NCBI RefSeq assembly: GCF_023674425.1
Contig: NZ_CP098401.1
Coordinates: 1,922,001-1,986,000 of the forward strand
DNA length: 64,000 nucleotides
From: Sphingomonas donggukensis
Lineage (GTDB): Bacteria; Pseudomonadota; Alphaproteobacteria; Sphingomonadales; Sphingomonadaceae
Direction of reading: 5' to 3'
Shown here: in pieces, positions 62,101 to 64,000 of the stretch
How positions within the stretch are numbered: position 1 is the stretch's first letter
Layout of the letters: every line of letters starts with the position of its first letter
Made by a program: the position numbers and the translations under genes
Notes under the pieces: model-generated
What the model was told of the DNA's origin: nothing
Databases searched by the model: none
What the model saw: the letters and a program-made list of their open reading frames with translations, nothing else

Positions 62101-62658
62101 TCAGAAATGCAGCGCGTCGCGCAACCGGGCGCGGGCGCGACGCACGCGCAGTTCGACGGCCTTCGCCGACAGGCCGAGCGTCGTGGCGACGTCGGCCTGC
62201 GCCATCCCCTCGATCGCGGTCAGCACGAGCGGTTCGCGCAAGCCCGCCGGCAGCGCTGCGATCGCCCGCATCGTCCGTGCGAGCGCATCGCGATCCGCCG
62301 CCAGATGCGCCGGGCCGGGCGCGGCGTCCGCAACATCGACATCCGTGCCGACGAACGGCAACAGGAAACGCCGAACCGCGCGGCGTCGCAGCCGGTCGCG
62401 ACACTGGTTGAGCACGATGCGCGCGAGCCAGGGACGGAGCGGTCGGCTTACGTCGAACCGGGCGAGCGCCAGATACGCGGCGATGAAACTCTCCTGCACC
62501 GCATCCAGCGCGTCCTCCGTCTGGCCGAGGCTCGCCATGGCGATGCGATACAGCGCCTCGCGGTGCCGCCTGACGATCTCCGCGAAGGCGGCGTCGTGCG
62601 ACGAGCGCGCCAGCGCGACGAGATCGGACTCGGTGCAGTCGGCAAGCGCGGATATCAC
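62101..62658 (-). CDS. ECF sigma factor (CnrH-like)
   Basis: A 185-residue extracytoplasmic-function sigma factor. Region 2 includes AFAEIVRRHREALYRIAMAS and DALDAVQESFIAAYLAL. Region 4 includes LPAGLREPLVLTAIEGMAQA and a helix-turn-helix ending AVELRVRRARARL. It is translated from GTG 62658 overlapping the upstream gene's stop (GTGA). Together with the two upstream genes it matches the CnrYXH arrangement in which sigma is held by a membrane anti-sigma until metal is sensed. Likely targets include the copper genes downstream. Confidence 0.9.
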   Translation of the reverse strand: MISALADCTESDLVALARSSHDAAFAEIVRRHREALYRIAMASLGQTEDALDAVQESFIAAYLALARFDVSRPLRPWLARIVLNQCRDRLRRRAVRRFLLPFVGTDVDVADAAPGPAHLAADRDALARTMRAIAALPAGLREPLVLTAIEGMAQADVATTLGLSAKAVELRVRRARARLRDALHF

Positions 62659-63095
62659 CGGCCGCCATCGGTCAACGCCTTGCCGACCGCAGCGTCGAAC
62701 CGGCGCGCCTGATCGGGCCGCAGCACCGCACGCATCCCGAAGATATGGTCGAGCGTCGCCTTCTGGAGCGTCCCCATCGCACGATGATTGGCGTCGATCG
62801 CCGCGGTGACCTGCGGGCCGAGGGCATGTTCCGCCTCGATCGCGGTCGCAAGCCGCGCATTGTCGGCCTTCATCTCTGCCTCCAGCGCAACCCGGCGTCG
62901 GGCAAAATCCCGTTCCAGCGTCTCGATCTGCGCCTTCTGTCCGGCGTCGAGATCGAGGCCGTCGTGGAGGAGGGCGTGAAGCGCAGCTCCGGGCGCCGAA
63001 GGCGGCGCGAACCAGAGCCGCCCCGCCGCCACGCCGACCACGGCGGCAAGAAAGGCGGCAACGATCACCAGCGCGATGCCGACGCGCCTGCTCAC
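62655..63095 (-). CDS. Periplasmic heavy-metal sensor (CnrX-like)
   Basis: A 146-residue protein with an N-terminal membrane anchor (VGIALVIVAAFLAAVVGVAA). A helical periplasmic domain follows, containing LHALLHDGLDLDAGQKAQIE and a C-terminal MRAVLRPDQARRFDAAVG typical of the Spy/CpxP/CnrX superfamily. Histidines near residues 40-45 may bind metal. Its start is GTG 63095, overlapping the previous gene. Predicted role: sense metal and release the anti-sigma. Confidence 0.82.
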   Translation of the reverse strand: MSRRVGIALVIVAAFLAAVVGVAAGRLWFAPPSAPGAALHALLHDGLDLDAGQKAQIETLERDFARRRVALEAEMKADNARLATAIEAEHALGPQVTAAIDANHRAMGTLQKATLDHIFGMRAVLRPDQARRFDAAVGKALTDGGR

Positions 63096-63352
63096 AGCGA
63101 CGCCGTCAGCAGGCTAGAGGGCGCGAGCGATGCGTCGATCAGCCCGGTCGGTGCCGCGTCTTCGATCGACACGCCGCCGGCCACGCCCGCGAGCAACGCC
63201 ATCGCGACAGCGGCACAGGATGCGACACCAAGCTGTCGCCGGTCGCTGCGGGCCTGACTGATGCCGGCCCAGACGGCGCGCTCGATATCCGCCAGCTCTG
63301 CTGGAGGGGCAAGCGTGGCGAGGGCGGCGAGCCGGCTATCGAGATCGTTCAT
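63092..63352 (-). CDS. Anti-sigma-like small membrane protein (CnrY-like)
   Basis: An 86-residue protein with a soluble N-terminal helix pair (LDSRLAALATLAPPAELADI, then ERAVWAGIS) and one transmembrane helix (LGVASCAAVAMALLAGVAGG, about residues 42-61). A short outer tail follows. This matches CnrY-type anti-sigma factors, which are single-pass proteins co-transcribed with X and H. The four-base overlaps enforce stoichiometric synthesis. Confidence 0.78.
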   Translation of the reverse strand: MNDLDSRLAALATLAPPAELADIERAVWAGISQARSDRRQLGVASCAAVAMALLAGVAGGVSIEDAAPTGLIDASLAPSSLLTASL

Positions 63353-63403
63353 GTTCGTGTTCCCTACATGACGACCCTGATACGCACAGGCATCGCGTCT
63401 CCC

Positions 63404-64000
63404 TCACATGTGTCCGCCGGCGCCAATCAGCATCGCCACCGCCATTGCGACCATCATCACATTCTCTGTCAGCGACACAAAGCCGAGCGGCACGTTCGAC
63501 GCACCGCCGACACAGGCACATTTCAGCTCCCGCCGCTCGACATAGACCGCCTTGAACACAGAAAAGGCACCGATCCCGCCGATGAACAGCGCGACGGGTG
63601 CGGACAGCCAAGTCGCGACCCCTGCCAGCATCAACCCACCCGCTCCGAATTCCGCGAAGGGATAGATCCAGGCATAGGGAACCCAGCGACGCGCCAGCAG
63701 GTCGTAGCCCAGGAACATCGTCGCGAAACGATCGACATCCTGCAGCTTGAGCATCGCGAGCAGCATCATCGCCACGGCGATGAACCGCCCGGCACCGACA
63801 AGGCCGATCAGCGGCGCGCCTGTCAGCCAGTTGATCGCCAGCGCGATGGTGGCGGCGACCGCGAAGACGGCGACGACGGGCGTATAGGACGTGGCTTCGG
63901 GATCGGACACGCGAAGGCCGAAGAAGCGGCGCAGGTCGTCATAGCCGCCGATGCGCTGGCCACCGATGAAGGTCTGCGGAGTCGTTTTGACGCCATGCTC
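63404..64000 (-). CDS. Glutaredoxin-MauE/DoxX-like membrane fusion (cut by right edge)
   Basis: The visible part (about 199 residues) begins with the C-terminus of a glutaredoxin: GVKTTPQTFIGGQRIGGYDD, containing the cis-Pro loop and GG motif. It continues directly into a MauE/DoxX-like membrane domain with at least four helices (VVAVFAVAATIALAINWL, FIAVAMMLLAMLKL, AGGLMLAGVATWLSAPVALF, VMMVAMAVAMLIGA). A pair of cysteines lies in ELKCACVGGAS. Such redox-coupled membrane proteins may keep metal-binding thiols reduced. The N-terminus with the CxxC is beyond 64000. Confidence 0.8.
   Translation of the reverse strand, partial: EHGVKTTPQTFIGGQRIGGYDDLRRFFGLRVSDPEATSYTPVVAVFAVAATIALAINWLTGAPLIGLVGAGRFIAVAMMLLAMLKLQDVDRFATMFLGYDLLARRWVPYAWIYPFAEFGAGGLMLAGVATWLSAPVALFIGGIGAFSVFKAVYVERRELKCACVGGASNVPLGFVSLTENVMMVAMAVAMLIGAGGHM

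Larger units (their letters stand above)
37865..64000. mobile_element. Integrated mobilisable/conjugative genomic island, right end not in window
   Basis: The island begins at tRNA-Thr with an integrase. It continues through a KfrA-type plasmid regulator, relaxase and candidate oriT, DNA-methylation and restriction genes and paired exonucleases, and probably the copper operon. These are classic mobile-element functions next to otherwise housekeeping DNA. No type IV secretion genes are visible, so within this window it is only mobilisable. The right boundary is undetermined; it may lie anywhere after about 57.8 kb or beyond 64000. Confidence 0.65.

Noticed and set aside
37895..64000. A right attachment site inside the window
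   Set aside because: Reading for a second copy of the tRNA-Thr 3' end (AGGTTCGAGTCCTG core) gave none, so no right end is called.
37865..64000. Insertion sequences inside the island
   Set aside because: No DDE or HUH transposase gene or terminal inverted repeats could be recognised.

Overview
The window is high-GC DNA that looks like a Sphingomonadales (Sphingomonas-type) alphaproteobacterial chromosome. Supporting signs are the 1541-residue NAD-type glutamate dehydrogenase, the malic enzyme-phosphotransacetylase fusion, GTG starts with GTGA/ATGA overlaps, Tat-exported MsrB and CopA, and several families of extragenic palindromes between genes. The assignment comes from gene content and style; no 16S rRNA is present.

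Positions 1 to about 37.8 kb read as ordinary chromosome. In order: partial PfkB sugar/adenosine kinase, EI24 membrane protein, lipoprotein, QueG, an ABC-2 exporter pair, a cytochrome P450, Tat-MsrB, a CHAP protein, an extensin-like/NUDIX/YaiI cluster, a DEAD-box helicase, a thiolase and a 3-hydroxyacyl-CoA dehydrogenase, tRNA-Ala(CGC), a neutral zinc metallopeptidase, patatin and 3-hydroxybutyrate dehydrogenase, a CDF metal transporter, Bax-inhibitor-1, ThpR, SodC, an unlisted 30-codon gene, a CHASE2-GGDEF-EAL protein, MutS, MaeB, surface proteins, NAD-GDH, a PAS protein and tRNA-Thr(CGT).

At tRNA-Thr (37819-37894) an integrated element begins. A large serine recombinase runs leftward into the tRNA, and its last nine codons plus stop lie antisense to the 30-nt tRNA 3' end, marking the left attachment site. 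The recombinase ends a tightly packed leftward operon of four unrecognised genes headed by a KfrA-like regulator, whose promoter region carries four tandem 9-bp repeats inside a large palindrome. Next come a mobilisation region (candidate oriT and a 980-residue relaxase), a double-HTH/adenine-methyltransferase fusion, an unknown protein paired with a PIN nuclease, a complete type I restriction system (hsdRMS), and a trio of two DEDD exonucleases flanking an unknown protein, each followed by a strong hairpin.

From 57.9 kb to the right edge lies a leftward metal-resistance operon: glutaredoxin-MauE fusion (cut by the edge), a CnrY/CnrX/ECF-sigma signalling trio, CopA, CopB, cytochrome c and DUF305. 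I found no second copy of the tRNA 3' end, so the right end of the island is probably beyond the window and the copper operon may be cargo. The most promising undescribed systems are the KfrA-to-recombinase operon, the 246-residue protein/PIN pair, the HTH-HTH-methyltransferase fusion and the exonuclease trio.
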